Assembly: GCA_029243605.1 (NCBI GenBank)
Contig: JAQWRT010000077.1
Span: 45,776 to 109,775 of the forward strand
Length of the DNA stretch: 64,000 nucleotides
Source of the DNA: Myxococcota bacterium
GTDB lineage: Bacteria; Myxococcota_A; UBA9160; UBA4427
Reading direction: 5' to 3'
Positions 54,822-63,364 of this stretch are shown here, piece by piece; position 1 is the stretch's first letter, and every line of letters begins with the position of its first letter. The notes under the pieces are model-generated. The model was not told the DNA's origin and did not search any database. It saw only the letters and a list, made by a program, of their open reading frames with translations. Both the position numbers and the translations under genes were made by a program.

Positions 54822-54878
54822 GAGACGGGTCGGCCGAGAGACGGGTCGGCTGAGAGACGGGTCGGCTGAGAGACGGGA
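54815..54878. repeat. 16-bp tandem repeat, four units
   Basis: Four adjacent copies of cggctgagagacgggt (second copy ccg for ctg, last ends in a) run from the end of the GST-like gene into the spacer before the cytochrome gene. The first unit contains the stop codon of the GST-like gene. Near-perfect identity suggests recent slippage or unequal exchange. Confidence 0.95.
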
Positions 54879-54932
54879 GTTCCCGGGCCGCTCAAGTTGC
54901 CCGACCCTGCCACCCCCCGTACCCTCTGGCCC

Positions 54933-57089
54933 ATGCTTTTGCCGAAAAATCTTTCCGCCTTCTTTCTGGTCGCAGCCCTGGGCCTCTCCCTCACCGGCCT
55001 CGGTTGCGAACAAAGCGACTCGAGCGCTCAAGCCGAGGCAACCGGGGCTTCCCCGGCGCCGCCCGCTCCCGCTGCTGCCGCCACCGCCGAGACAGACCAT
55101 GCCTCGGGTCACGCCGGCCATAGCCCACATGCACCGGCGCCCGGTGATCAGACCAACAAGAGCCGGAAGAGCGCACCGCGAGCCCCGGGTGAACGCCCCT
55201 TGCCCGCATTCGCCGGGCGTACCCTGGCAGGCACTCAACTCGATATGGCCTCGCTGATCGGCCAACGCGTCGTGCTCTTCTTCTTCAATCCCGAATCCCG
55301 GGGAGCCGGGATCGTGGCTGACGCCGTGGCCGACGTCGCGAAAGAACAGACGAGCCACAACTTCAAGCTCGTGGGTATCGGAATGGGCAGTTCGGCCTCG
55401 AAGATCCGCAACTTCGCACGGAGCCACGCCTTCGACTTTCCCGTCATCGACGACTCGAACGCCGATATCAGCTCCCTGCTGCGGATTCCGGGCCCCCTGG
55501 TCATCCTCGGAGCCGATGCCGAGGGCTACATGAATTTCGCCTTGCCGGGCTTCGATACCAGCCAAGACGATGCCGAAGAGGCCATTGCGGGCCGACTCCG
55601 GCGAACCCTACGCATCCAGGAAGAGCGTTCTCTTGCCGGGCCCCTACTGGAATATCCCCAGGCACCGACCTTCAAAACCGAGTTCATCGGAGGGCAACCC
55701 TTCGATTTCGCCAGTACCGTGGGGCGACCGGTCATCTTGATGTTCTTCCTACACACCTGCCCGCATTGCCACCACGCCCTGACTTTCTTCCGCGAACAAC
55801 TCAAGGGCCTGCCCGAAAACGAACGCCCAGTTCTCGTGGCCATCTCGCTCCAGAACCGCCCGACCGCGGTTCGCGGCGCCATGAATGCGGCTGGGCTCGA
55901 TTTCTTCACTCCCCTGGTCGATCCCGGTGGAGAGATTGCCCAGCTCTACGGACTCGCGGGAGGCGTTCCCGATATCAGCCTCATCGACCCCGAGGGACGG
56001 ATCATCTATCGAAGCCAGGGCTGGCGCGATGACCGGGACCCGGCCCTGATGCGGATGTACCTCGCGCGCATCTCTGGGGAGCGTATTCCCATGCTCCTGA
56101 GCAAGACCGGCTACGCGGGCAACGATGTCTGCGCGGTCTGCCACGCCGAGCAAAACGCCGCCTGGGAACTCACCCGACACGCCCAGGCCTACGACACCCT
56201 GGTGACCCACGGCGAAGAGCGCGACGGCGAATGCGTTTCGTGCCACGTCGTCGGCTTCGACGAACCCGGCGGATTCTCCCTGGAATCCCCGAAACCCTAT
56301 CTCGAGAACGTCGGCTGCGAAAATTGCCATGGCCGAGGCGGGCCGCACCTGTCGCCTGATTTCCTGGCCGAGGGCGGCTACCCAGCCGTCTGTGAAAGTT
56401 GCCACGACAGCAAGCACTCCCTCGGCTTCGATTTCGCGACTTTTCTCCCGAATGTCTCGCACGCCGCCATCGCCGCCCTCTCCCCGGAGGAGCGAGACGA
56501 GCGCTTCGCGGGGCACGGGTTCAAGCGCGAACTCCTGCCCTCCACGGCGGATTACGTGGGATCCGATGCCTGCGAAAGTTGCCACACCGCCGAATTCGCG
56601 ACCTGGAGCAAGAGCCCCCACGCCCATTCTCTCGCCTCCCTTGCCGAGGACAACAAGACCGACGAGGGCGACTGCCTCGCGTGTCACACCACCGGCTACG
56701 GACGAGCGGGCGGCTTCCCCGAGAACGGCGACGCCAACACCCATATGGATCTCGCACGGGTGGGATGCGAGTCCTGTCACGGACCCGGGAGCCAGCACAT
56801 CGCCGAAGACCAGCCCAAGCGCGGCACGATTCTCAGTCTCGGCGACAAATGCGACTCGTGCGTGATTCTGCAGATCTGCGGCTCCTGCCACGACGAGGCC
56901 AACGATCCTGACTTCACCTTCTCGGTCCAGGAACACATCGACCGGCAGCGCCACGGAACCATCGAGGCGGGCACCGGCAAACCCCTGGGACCCTCGGCCT
57001 CGTCCTGGCCCGCCCGCCCGCCGGGCTCATCCGTCGAGGTTGCCTGGGTGGCCGGCGCCCTCGAAAGGCTCGAAGGGGCTCGGAACTGA
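54933..57089 (+). CDS. Thioredoxin-thioredoxin-multihaem cytochrome c fusion, exported
   Basis: The 718-residue protein starts with a signal peptide ending 'LGLSLTGLGC' (possible lipoprotein Cys), then an Ala/Pro and His-rich linker ('HASGHAGHSPHAP'), a first peroxiredoxin/thioredoxin-like domain without active-site cysteines, and a second one with CPHC at C276/C279 ('FFLHTCPHCHHALTFF'). The last 320 residues carry eight CxxCH haem motifs (C400, 434, 462, 487, 547, 581, 612, 649), resembling cytochrome c554-like multihaem proteins. The likely role is periplasmic thiol-haem redox; its partner is unknown. TTG 54897 is an alternative start. It overlaps the next gene's longest frame. Confidence 0.87.
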   Translation: MLLPKNLSAFFLVAALGLSLTGLGCEQSDSSAQAEATGASPAPPAPAAAATAETDHASGHAGHSPHAPAPGDQTNKSRKSAPRAPGERPLPAFAGRTLAGTQLDMASLIGQRVVLFFFNPESRGAGIVADAVADVAKEQTSHNFKLVGIGMGSSASKIRNFARSHAFDFPVIDDSNADISSLLRIPGPLVILGADAEGYMNFALPGFDTSQDDAEEAIAGRLRRTLRIQEERSLAGPLLEYPQAPTFKTEFIGGQPFDFASTVGRPVILMFFLHTCPHCHHALTFFREQLKGLPENERPVLVAISLQNRPTAVRGAMNAAGLDFFTPLVDPGGEIAQLYGLAGGVPDISLIDPEGRIIYRSQGWRDDRDPALMRMYLARISGERIPMLLSKTGYAGNDVCAVCHAEQNAAWELTRHAQAYDTLVTHGEERDGECVSCHVVGFDEPGGFSLESPKPYLENVGCENCHGRGGPHLSPDFLAEGGYPAVCESCHDSKHSLGFDFATFLPNVSHAAIAALSPEERDERFAGHGFKRELLPSTADYVGSDACESCHTAEFATWSKSPHAHSLASLAEDNKTDEGDCLACHTTGYGRAGGFPENGDANTHMDLARVGCESCHGPGSQHIAEDQPKRGTILSLGDKCDSCVILQICGSCHDEANDPDFTFSVQEHIDRQRHGTIEAGTGKPLGPSASSWPARPPGSSVEVAWVAGALERLEGARN

Positions 57090-57990
57090 TGCGGCCCGGG
57101 ACTTCACGGACCTCGTGAGCGGCGGCCCCTCGGAATTCTCCGACCTCGTGGCGAGCGCCCGGGTGATCGTCGAGGAACTCCTCGAAGAGGGCGTCGAGCG
57201 CTTCGACCTCCGGGAAACCGCCGCGGAAGAGCACCCGGAAAGACCCACGGCAAGCCCGGCGCATGCCCACGCCGAACCCAAGACTCCGCTCCCCGAATCC
57301 GGCAGCCGCCCCGCCCCGCCCCACAAAGCCACATCCCCACCAGCGCCCGCACCCGTCTCTACACCCGCACCCGTCTCTCTTCCCCCGGCGGACTGGGGGG
57401 CGAACCCGTCCCTCGCCGAGGTCGAAGGGGTTCTCGGAGACTGCCAGCGTTGCGCGCTCTGCCAAGGGCGAACCCAGATCGTCTTTGGCGATGGGAACCC
57501 CGAGGCCGATCTGCTCTTCGTGGGGGAAGGACCCGGCCAGCATGAGGATCTTCAGGGCCTGCCCTTCGTGGGCAAGGCGGGCCAGTTGCTCACAAAAATG
57601 ATCGAAAGCGGCCTCGGAATTCCGCGCAAGAGTGTCTACATCTGCAACATCGTCAAATGTCGCCCCCCCAACAATCGCGACCCGCTGCCGGAAGAAGTGG
57701 CGGCCTGCCGGTCTTTCCTGGATGGACAGATCGCGGCGGTGCGCCCGAAGGTCATCGTCAGCCTGGGTCGACCCGCCGCCAGTCTCCTACTCGGTCGCAA
57801 AGTCGCGATCTCACGCGAACGGGGGCGTTGGCAGAGCTATCGCGGAATCCCGCTGATGCCCACCCTGCACCCGGCCTTTGTCCTGCGCCAGTACAGCGAA
57901 GAAAACCGTCGCGCGGTGTGGGAAGATCTCAAGGCCGCTCATGCCAAAGCCCAAGCTCAGCCCCCGGCAGAGGGCGTCGCAGAGGACTAG
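57040..57990 (+). CDS. Family 4 uracil-DNA glycosylase
   Basis: This iron-sulfur uracil-DNA glycosylase removes uracil from DNA. It has 'LLFVGEGPGQHEDLQGLPF' and 'KAGQLLTKMI', the C-terminal 'LMPTLHPAFVLRQ', and the four [4Fe-4S] cysteines in 'DCQRCALCQ', 'CNIVKCRPP' and 'EVAACRSF'. A ~120-residue Pro/Ala-rich N-terminal extension is typical of this family in some bacteria. The start is uncertain: TTG 57040 would overlap the cytochrome gene by 50 bp, GTG 57115 would not. Confidence 0.93.
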   Translation: MPGWPAPSKGSKGLGTDAARDFTDLVSGGPSEFSDLVASARVIVEELLEEGVERFDLRETAAEEHPERPTASPAHAHAEPKTPLPESGSRPAPPHKATSPPAPAPVSTPAPVSLPPADWGANPSLAEVEGVLGDCQRCALCQGRTQIVFGDGNPEADLLFVGEGPGQHEDLQGLPFVGKAGQLLTKMIESGLGIPRKSVYICNIVKCRPPNNRDPLPEEVAACRSFLDGQIAAVRPKVIVSLGRPAASLLLGRKVAISRERGRWQSYRGIPLMPTLHPAFVLRQYSEENRRAVWEDLKAAHAKAQAQPPAEGVAED

Positions 57991-58034
57991 CGCTTGGGTC
58001 GGGGACTCTCCGTGAGCCCAGCGAACTGGGTGGA

Positions 58035-58526
58035 CTAGAAGGGCCTCTCGGGAACCGCTGCGGTCTGGGCTGCCCGGTACTCGTCCAAGGCCTTGGCCAC
58101 CGAGGCGTCCGAACCCGCGAGAACAGAACCCGCGAAGAGGCCGGCGTTCTTTGCCCCGGCCTTGCCGATCCCGAAGGTCGCCACGGGAATGCCTCCCGGC
58201 ATCTGGACCGTCGCCAGGAGGGCATCGATGCCATCCAGGGCCGAACTGTCCAAGGGCACACCGAGCACCGGCAAGGGCGTCAGGGCAGCGGTCACCCCGG
58301 CGAGATGGGCCGCAAAGCCCGCACCGCAGATGAAGATCTCGATCCCGGCATCTCCAGCGGACACCACGTAATCGTGATGGCGCTGGGGGGTGCGATGGGC
58401 GGAAATGACCCGGACATCGCATACCACCCCAAGGGCTTCCAGGGCGTCTGCAGCCGGTTTCATGAGTTCCCAGTCATTGGGGCTTCCCATGAGGATTGCC
58501 ACGCGAGCACTCGGTGAATTTGTCAT
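58035..58526 (-). CDS. purE: N5-carboxyaminoimidazole ribonucleotide mutase
   Basis: This class I PurE (163 residues) moves carboxylate from N5-CAIR to CAIR in purine synthesis. It has 'VAILMGSPNDWELMKPAADA', 'VISAHRTPQRHHDYV', 'GAGFAAHLAGVTAALTPLP' and 'VATFGIGKAGAKNAGLFA'. purK is not adjacent in the window. It is divergent from aroE and convergent with the glycosylase gene. Confidence 0.95.
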   Translation of the reverse strand: MTNSPSARVAILMGSPNDWELMKPAADALEALGVVCDVRVISAHRTPQRHHDYVVSAGDAGIEIFICGAGFAAHLAGVTAALTPLPVLGVPLDSSALDGIDALLATVQMPGGIPVATFGIGKAGAKNAGLFAGSVLAGSDASVAKALDEYRAAQTAAVPERPF

Positions 58527-58629
58527 GGCCGAAGATTAGCACGGGAACGAGGGATTCAGCCCCCCTCTGGCCCTATCTTCGGCGATGGGATAAAACAGGG
58601 CGAACCCCAGGCGGGGAACGGATCAGAAA

Positions 58630-59451
58630 ATGGCGATAGGGACAGAGACCACGGTCTGCGGGATCGTGTTGCATCCGGCGGGGCACACGCGATCCCCTGC
58701 CATGCACAATGCCGCTTTCGCGGCCTGCGGGATCGATGCGGCCTACCACGCCTTCGACGTCCCACCCGAGTACCTGGGCGACGCCCTCCGCGGGATGAGG
58801 GCTCTGGGGATCCACCAGCTGGCGGTCTCGATCCCCCACAAAGAGGCGGTCATCGCGCACCTCGACCGGGTGGACGAAACGGCTCGGGCCATCGGCGCGG
58901 TCAACACCGTCACCCTGGGGTCAGACGGCGAACTCGTCGGCACAAATACCGACTGGATCGGCGGGCTCAGGGCCATCGAACGAGAAATCCAGCCCCAGGG
59001 TCGGCGCGCCGTGGTTCTTGGGGCCGGGGGAGCCGCCCGGGGCCTTGTCTACGCCCTTGGGCAGGCGGGCGCCGAAGTCTGGGTGCTCAACCGAACCCAG
59101 AGCCGTGCGGCGGAGTTGGCCGAACAACTCGGCGCAGCCGGCTCAGGCGGCCTCGACGAGCTCTCCGATCGGGAGGCCGAGATCATCGTCAATACCACCA
59201 GCGTTGGCCTGGGATCCGACGAATCGCCCGTGGACCCCCGGGCCATCCATGCCGGTGCGGTGGTCATGGATGCGGTCTACGTCCCAGAACAAACACGCCT
59301 GCTCGCGGATGCGGCGGCGCGCGGCGCCGTGGGGATCGCCGGCAAATGGATGCTCGTCTACCAGGCAGCCGAACAATTTCGTCTCTGGACCGGACGCGAA
59401 GCGCCCACAGAGATCATGGCCAATGCCTTCGACCGGGAAGCCGACGCCTAG
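58630..59451 (+). CDS. aroE: Shikimate dehydrogenase
   Basis: This NADPH-linked enzyme reduces 3-dehydroshikimate. It has 'RSPAMHNAAFAACGIDAAY', the catalytic Lys in 'VSIPHKEAVIAHLDRVD', 'IGAVNTVTLGSDGEL' with Asp in 'GTNTDWIGG', and the NADP loop 'VVLGAGGAARGLVYALGQAG'. 273 residues is a normal AroE length. Monocistronic as far as seen. Confidence 0.95.
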   Translation: MAIGTETTVCGIVLHPAGHTRSPAMHNAAFAACGIDAAYHAFDVPPEYLGDALRGMRALGIHQLAVSIPHKEAVIAHLDRVDETARAIGAVNTVTLGSDGELVGTNTDWIGGLRAIEREIQPQGRRAVVLGAGGAARGLVYALGQAGAEVWVLNRTQSRAAELAEQLGAAGSGGLDELSDREAEIIVNTTSVGLGSDESPVDPRAIHAGAVVMDAVYVPEQTRLLADAAARGAVGIAGKWMLVYQAAEQFRLWTGREAPTEIMANAFDREADA

Positions 59452-59530
59452 CTGGGCTGCGCTCAGCCCGTGAACCCCTGTCTCCGCCCTGCCCTTATTT
59501 CCTGGGCTCAAATCGGCGAATGACCTTGGC

Positions 59531-59881
59531 TCAGCTCGTCAGGCCCCATTTGGCCTTATTGGCTTCCACGTCGGCCGGGCTAGGAGCGTCGATCTCTCCG
59601 CGCTCGGGAACCGTAAAATCATCCCGGCACTCGACGATCGCCGCATTCTTGGCGATGTCGGCCTCGAAGACCTCGGGGACCTGTTCGTCTTCGTAGATCG
59701 CTTCCCAGGGGCACTCAGGCTCGCAAACGCCGCAGCTGATGCACTCCTCCGGATCGATATAGAGTTGCGCGGGCCAGGCGGGATCGGGATCGGTTCGCTT
59801 GACGATGCAATCCACCGGGCACACCTCGACGCAGGCCATGTCCTCTTTTTCTTGACAGAGACTCGTGATCACCCAGGTCAT
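59531..59881 (-). CDS. Seven-iron type ferredoxin
   Basis: This 116-residue protein carries two cluster motifs: 'ACVEVCPVDCI' preceded by Cys in 'SLCQEKED' (a [3Fe-4S]-type arrangement) and 'CISCGVCEPECPWEAI' ([4Fe-4S]). Such 7Fe ferredoxins carry low-potential electrons. The 45-residue C-terminal tail is acidic. AAGGAG precedes the ATG at a good distance. Its redox partner is unknown and no oxidoreductase of matching type is adjacent. Confidence 0.93.
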   Translation of the reverse strand: MTWVITSLCQEKEDMACVEVCPVDCIVKRTDPDPAWPAQLYIDPEECISCGVCEPECPWEAIYEDEQVPEVFEADIAKNAAIVECRDDFTVPERGEIDAPSPADVEANKAKWGLTS

Positions 59882-60062
59882 GCGAACTCCTTCTTCATCC
59901 TGCTTTTGCCGCCCCGGCTTCGAGGCTCAGGGTCGGTCGAGATTCTCTCATTCTCCCCGGCTAGGGGCATGAGCAAAGCAGAGAATAACCAAACCCGTAA
60001 AAGGTGGGCCACCCGCGGAGGGCAAAAAATGAGGCAATCATCGGCCTCACCTTCCGACCGCT

Positions 60063-60230
60063 CTACTTCATCTTCGTCTCTTTATAGACGACGTGCTTGC
60101 GCACAACGGGGTCGTATTTCTTGAGCTCAAGCTTGTTCGGGGTATTCGTCCGGTTCTTCGACGTTGTGTAGAAATGTCCCGTACCCGCCGTTGACTCAAG
60201 CTTGATCTTTTCTCGTTTTCCCTTGGCCAT
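60063..60230 (-). CDS. rpmG: Ribosomal protein L33
   Basis: This 55-residue product starts '[20 protein letters not shown]' and continues '[20 protein letters not shown]' to '[11 protein letters not shown]'. This is the full, cysteine-free (zinc-independent) form of L33. It is on the minus strand, 69 bp downstream of rplX. Most bacteria pair rpmG with rpmB; here neither rpmB nor secE is adjacent. Confidence 0.96.
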   Translation of the reverse strand: MAKGKREKIKLESTAGTGHFYTTSKNRTNTPNKLELKKYDPVVRKHVVYKETKMK

Positions 60231-60299
60231 ATCTTTTTGTTACTCCGCTCGAAAGCCGGTCAACGCTCGCCCTAGGCGGCCGTTGACCGATTCAAAATG

Positions 60300-60629
60300 T
60301 CAGCTGCTGACAGGTTCCGGGACCGCTTCGCCGCCCCGGGAAAAAACTCGGGTTCGATCGGCGCCCTCGCCCTCGACCCGTATGCGGCTCGGCTTGTTGT
60401 CCGCGGGGTTCACGAGCATCACGTTGGAGAGGTTGATATACCCCTCGTCCTCGACGATGCCCCCCTGCTGGGCTCCGGCACGGCCCGGCTTTAGGTGGCG
60501 CTTCTGCACACGCACCTTTTCCACGCGCACGCGCCCCACTTCCAGGTCGACGGCCAGAACTCGACCCTGCTTGCCACGGTCGGCGCCTGCCATTACCTGA
60601 ACCAGATCTCCACGACGAATTTTCTGCAT
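60300..60629 (-). CDS. rplX: Ribosomal protein L24
   Basis: This 109-residue L24 has the KOW motif 'RRGDLVQVMAGADRGKQGRV' and 'VQKRHLKPGRAGAQQGGIVE'. The ATG has a perfect GGAGGA site. L24 normally lies between rplN and rplE in the spc operon; here it stands alone beside rpmG, so either the spc operon is broken in this genome or this is a second copy. Confidence 0.95.
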   Translation of the reverse strand: MQKIRRGDLVQVMAGADRGKQGRVLAVDLEVGRVRVEKVRVQKRHLKPGRAGAQQGGIVEDEGYINLSNVMLVNPADNKPSRIRVEGEGADRTRVFSRGGEAVPEPVSS

Positions 60630-60798
60630 TTTTCCTCCGGACCCAAAAGCGGTGCCAAGGTATCGAACACCCCGCCCGGCAAGTCAAGACCCCCTCGGGA
60701 AAATCGAATCTTCTCCTTCAATTTCGCAAATTTCGGAGGTTTCGGCGGCCGCTTGAGGGGGCTCCGGGCTAGCCTCCGAGCTTTCCGGGAGAGCTTAC

Positions 60799-62022
60799 AT
60801 GAAAAGAGCGATTATTGGCCTCACTGTCGTCGTCGTCGGCGGCGCGATGGGCGCCTGCCAGTGGCTCCTCCCCGAGCGCTTTGCCGTCAACGCTCCTTTG
60901 GGCCAGATGCTCTGGGGCGCGGGGATCGATGCCCCCGACTCCGGCACCATCAACAGCCGCATGCGGGCCCCCGAGGGCTTCGAAATCTCTCTCTGGGCCG
61001 AGGACACCCGGGGCGCGCGGGTCCTGCGCCCTACGCCGGCGGGAGACCTGCTCGTGGGGTCCCCGGTACAGAACAGCGTCCTCCTGCTCGAGGCCGATGC
61101 CGATGGAGACGGGCGCTCGGACGGCCAGCGGGTCTTGCTCGAGGAACTCAACCACCCCTACGGAGTCGAGTTGCGCGACGGCTGGCTCTACGTCGGAGAG
61201 ACGGGCGGGATCGCCCGGGTCCCCTTCGACCCCGGAAAGCCAGCCACCCCCGGCGAACCCAGCGGAGCCCAGGTCACCGGAGAGCTCGAACACATCGTCA
61301 ACGACCTCCCGCCGGGAGGCAATCACTGGACGCGCAATCTGCGCTTCGGCCCGGATGGCTGGCTCTACGTCAACGTGGGCTCGAGTTGTAATGTGTGCCT
61401 GGAGGACGACCCGAGTCGGCGAGCGGCCCTGCTCCGCTTTCGCCCAGACGGAAGCGGCGAAGAGACCTTCGCCACCGGGCTACGCAACACCGTGGGCTTC
61501 GCCTGGCAGCCCACCACGGGCAAACTCTACGCCACCGACAACGGACGGGACCTGCTCGGTGACAATTTCCCGCCCTGTGAACTCAACGAACTCGTCGAGG
61601 GAGGCTTCTACGGCTTTCCCGTGGCCAACGGAAATCGCTTGCCCGACCCGGATTTCGGCGAGGGCCAGGAGGAGCGGATCGCTTCCTCAATCCCCCCGGC
61701 CCACGGCTTTCGCGCGCACAATGCGCCCCTGGGCATCAATTTTATCGAGGGAGGCTCTCTCCCCGAGGACTACCGCGGAGCGGCCCTGGTCGCGCTCCAC
61801 GGCTCCTGGAACCGCACTGAGAAAGACGGCTACAAGGTGGTCTCCCTGCACTGGGACGCGGATGGAAACATTCGCGAAGAAGATTTCCTGACAGGGTTTT
61901 TACAGGACGACGAATTGATCGGAAGACCCGCCGACGTGGTTCAGGGCCCCGATGGAGCGATCTACATCTCCGACGACTATGCCGGGGTGATCTGGAAGGT
62001 CGAGTACACCGGCGATCTCTAG
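60799..62022 (+). CDS. PQQ-dependent sugar dehydrogenase-like protein, exported
   Basis: This 407-residue protein starts with a hydrophobic segment ending in a lipobox-like GAMGAC, and has the beta-propeller of soluble aldose dehydrogenases (Glucose/sorbosone dehydrogenase family): 'GNHWTRNLRFGPDGWLYVNV', 'RNTVGFAWQPTTGKLYATDN', 'GVIWKVEY'. The 'GSSCNVCLEDD' loop is common in the family. It probably oxidises a sugar or alcohol in the periplasm with PQQ as cofactor. GGGAG lies ahead of the ATG. Confidence 0.9.
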   Translation: MKRAIIGLTVVVVGGAMGACQWLLPERFAVNAPLGQMLWGAGIDAPDSGTINSRMRAPEGFEISLWAEDTRGARVLRPTPAGDLLVGSPVQNSVLLLEADADGDGRSDGQRVLLEELNHPYGVELRDGWLYVGETGGIARVPFDPGKPATPGEPSGAQVTGELEHIVNDLPPGGNHWTRNLRFGPDGWLYVNVGSSCNVCLEDDPSRRAALLRFRPDGSGEETFATGLRNTVGFAWQPTTGKLYATDNGRDLLGDNFPPCELNELVEGGFYGFPVANGNRLPDPDFGEGQEERIASSIPPAHGFRAHNAPLGINFIEGGSLPEDYRGAALVALHGSWNRTEKDGYKVVSLHWDADGNIREEDFLTGFLQDDELIGRPADVVQGPDGAIYISDDYAGVIWKVEYTGDL

Positions 62023-62067
62023 CCCGGAGCCCCCGGGCCGCACACGCGACACAAAAAGAGGCTTGGG

Positions 62068-62943
62068 ATGAATATCGGACTCTGCATGCCCTATATGGAG
62101 CGCGATTACGGGCGCAAGGAAATCCTCGCCTGGTGCCGCGCCATCGACTCGGGGCCCTTTTCGAGCCTCTCCTGCGGTGAGCGGATCACCGGCTACACCC
62201 TCGAGATGCGGACCGTCCTCGCCGCCGCCGCCGCGTTGACCGAGCGAGTTCGGATCATGCCGAGCCTCTACGTGCTCCCCATGCACTCGGCGGCCTGGGC
62301 GGCCAAAGAGGTGGCCACCCTGGATGTCCTCTCCGGGGGGCGCGTGACCCTGGGAGTCGGCGTCGGCGGCCGGGAGATCGACTACCGATCCGTGGGCGCC
62401 TCCTTCGCCCGGCGCCATCAGCGAATGGACGACGCCGTGGCCCAGATGCGGAAGATCTGGAGCGGACTGCCCGCCGTCGAGGGTGCCGACGAAATCGGGC
62501 CTTGCCCGGTTCAGGAGGGCGGCCCGCCGATCATCGCCGGGGTGATGGGCCCCAAAGCCATGCGACGCGCCGCAGCTTGGGCCGACGGTGTCTACGTCTT
62601 CTCCATGAGCGGCAACGTGGCCGAGATCGAACGCATGGTGACAGCCGCCGATGCGGCGTGGAGCGAGGCCGGGCGCGAGAGCCCTCCGCTCAAGATCGCC
62701 GGTTTCTGGTACTCCCTGGCGAACGAGAGTGAGCGCCGGCTGGCCGAGTACGTCCACCAATACCTCGCGGTCTTCGGCGACGAAGCGGCTCGAGCCATCG
62801 CCAAGACCATGCGGTGCCACCGCACGGAAGCCATCGAAGAATCCATCGAAGGGATCCGGGCGCTGGGTTGCGACGAATTAATTCTGTCGCCGGCGAGCGC
62901 CGAGCTCACCGAAGTGGATCGGCTCGTCGAAATCCTCGACTGA
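62068..62943 (+). CDS. LLM-class flavin/F420-dependent oxidoreductase
   Basis: This 291-residue luciferase-like protein has the TIM-barrel pattern 'TERVRIMPSLYVLPMHSAAW' and 'VATLDVLSGGRVTLGVGVGG', and ends with 'GCDELILSPAS'. It is likely a monooxygenase or F420-dependent reductase acting on a hydrophobic substrate. The cofactor cannot be told from sequence alone. A typical ribosome binding site AGAGG precedes the ATG, 45 bp after the sugar dehydrogenase. Confidence 0.88.
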   Translation: MNIGLCMPYMERDYGRKEILAWCRAIDSGPFSSLSCGERITGYTLEMRTVLAAAAALTERVRIMPSLYVLPMHSAAWAAKEVATLDVLSGGRVTLGVGVGGREIDYRSVGASFARRHQRMDDAVAQMRKIWSGLPAVEGADEIGPCPVQEGGPPIIAGVMGPKAMRRAAAWADGVYVFSMSGNVAEIERMVTAADAAWSEAGRESPPLKIAGFWYSLANESERRLAEYVHQYLAVFGDEAARAIAKTMRCHRTEAIEESIEGIRALGCDELILSPASAELTEVDRLVEILD

Positions 62944-63021
62944 AACGCCCGCCCACGAGTAGCGGGCCAACCGGGCCGGGCCAAAGCCCTGGCGCCTCGA
63001 TGAAAGATAGGAAGAGGCCCA

Positions 63022-63058
63022 AATAAAAAGCGGCACCGAGCCTAAGCTCGATGCCGCT
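63022..63058 (-). terminator. rRNA operon terminator after 5S
   Basis: On the minus strand AGCGGCATCGAG-CTTAGG-CTCGGTGCCGCT forms a 12-bp stem (one G-U) followed by TTTTATTT, about 10 bp downstream of 5S rRNA. It also lies between the convergent LLM gene and the rRNA operon. Confidence 0.92.
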
Positions 63059-63068
63059 CAATCAAGTA

Positions 63069-63181
63069 CCACCGTCGTGCTACTCTCCCACGAAAGAAAT
63101 CCGCAGTACCATCGCCGATGTGGGGCTTAACTTCCGTGTTCGAAATGGGAACGGGTGTGGCCCCCACTCTAAGGACGGTGG
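63069..63181 (-). rRNA. 5S ribosomal RNA
   Basis: The minus strand contains the conserved core 'CCCGTTCCCATTTCGAACAC' followed by GGAAGTTAAGCCCC and the loop E region GCGATGGTACTGC. The ends CCACCGTC and GACGGTGG pair as helix I, defining about 113 nt. It is the last gene of the rRNA operon. Confidence 0.95.
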
Positions 63182-63364
63182 GAAAAACCTTTGATCGATA
63201 TTGATCTTTATATCTTTCAATTCCTCTCGAGTTGGCCAACCCGGCGACCCACTCGGTTGAGGGGATCGGCGCCTGGCGGGCCAGAACGAGACGGACGAGA
63301 CGACAGTCTCGACAATCTAATAGTTTTTTGAGTCAGAGTGTACGGCCCTGCAAAACTGTGAGGA
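63182..63364 (-). other. 23S-5S intergenic spacer
   Basis: About 183 bp with no tRNA; only short hairpins and an A/T-rich segment near the 5S end. Confidence 0.7.
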
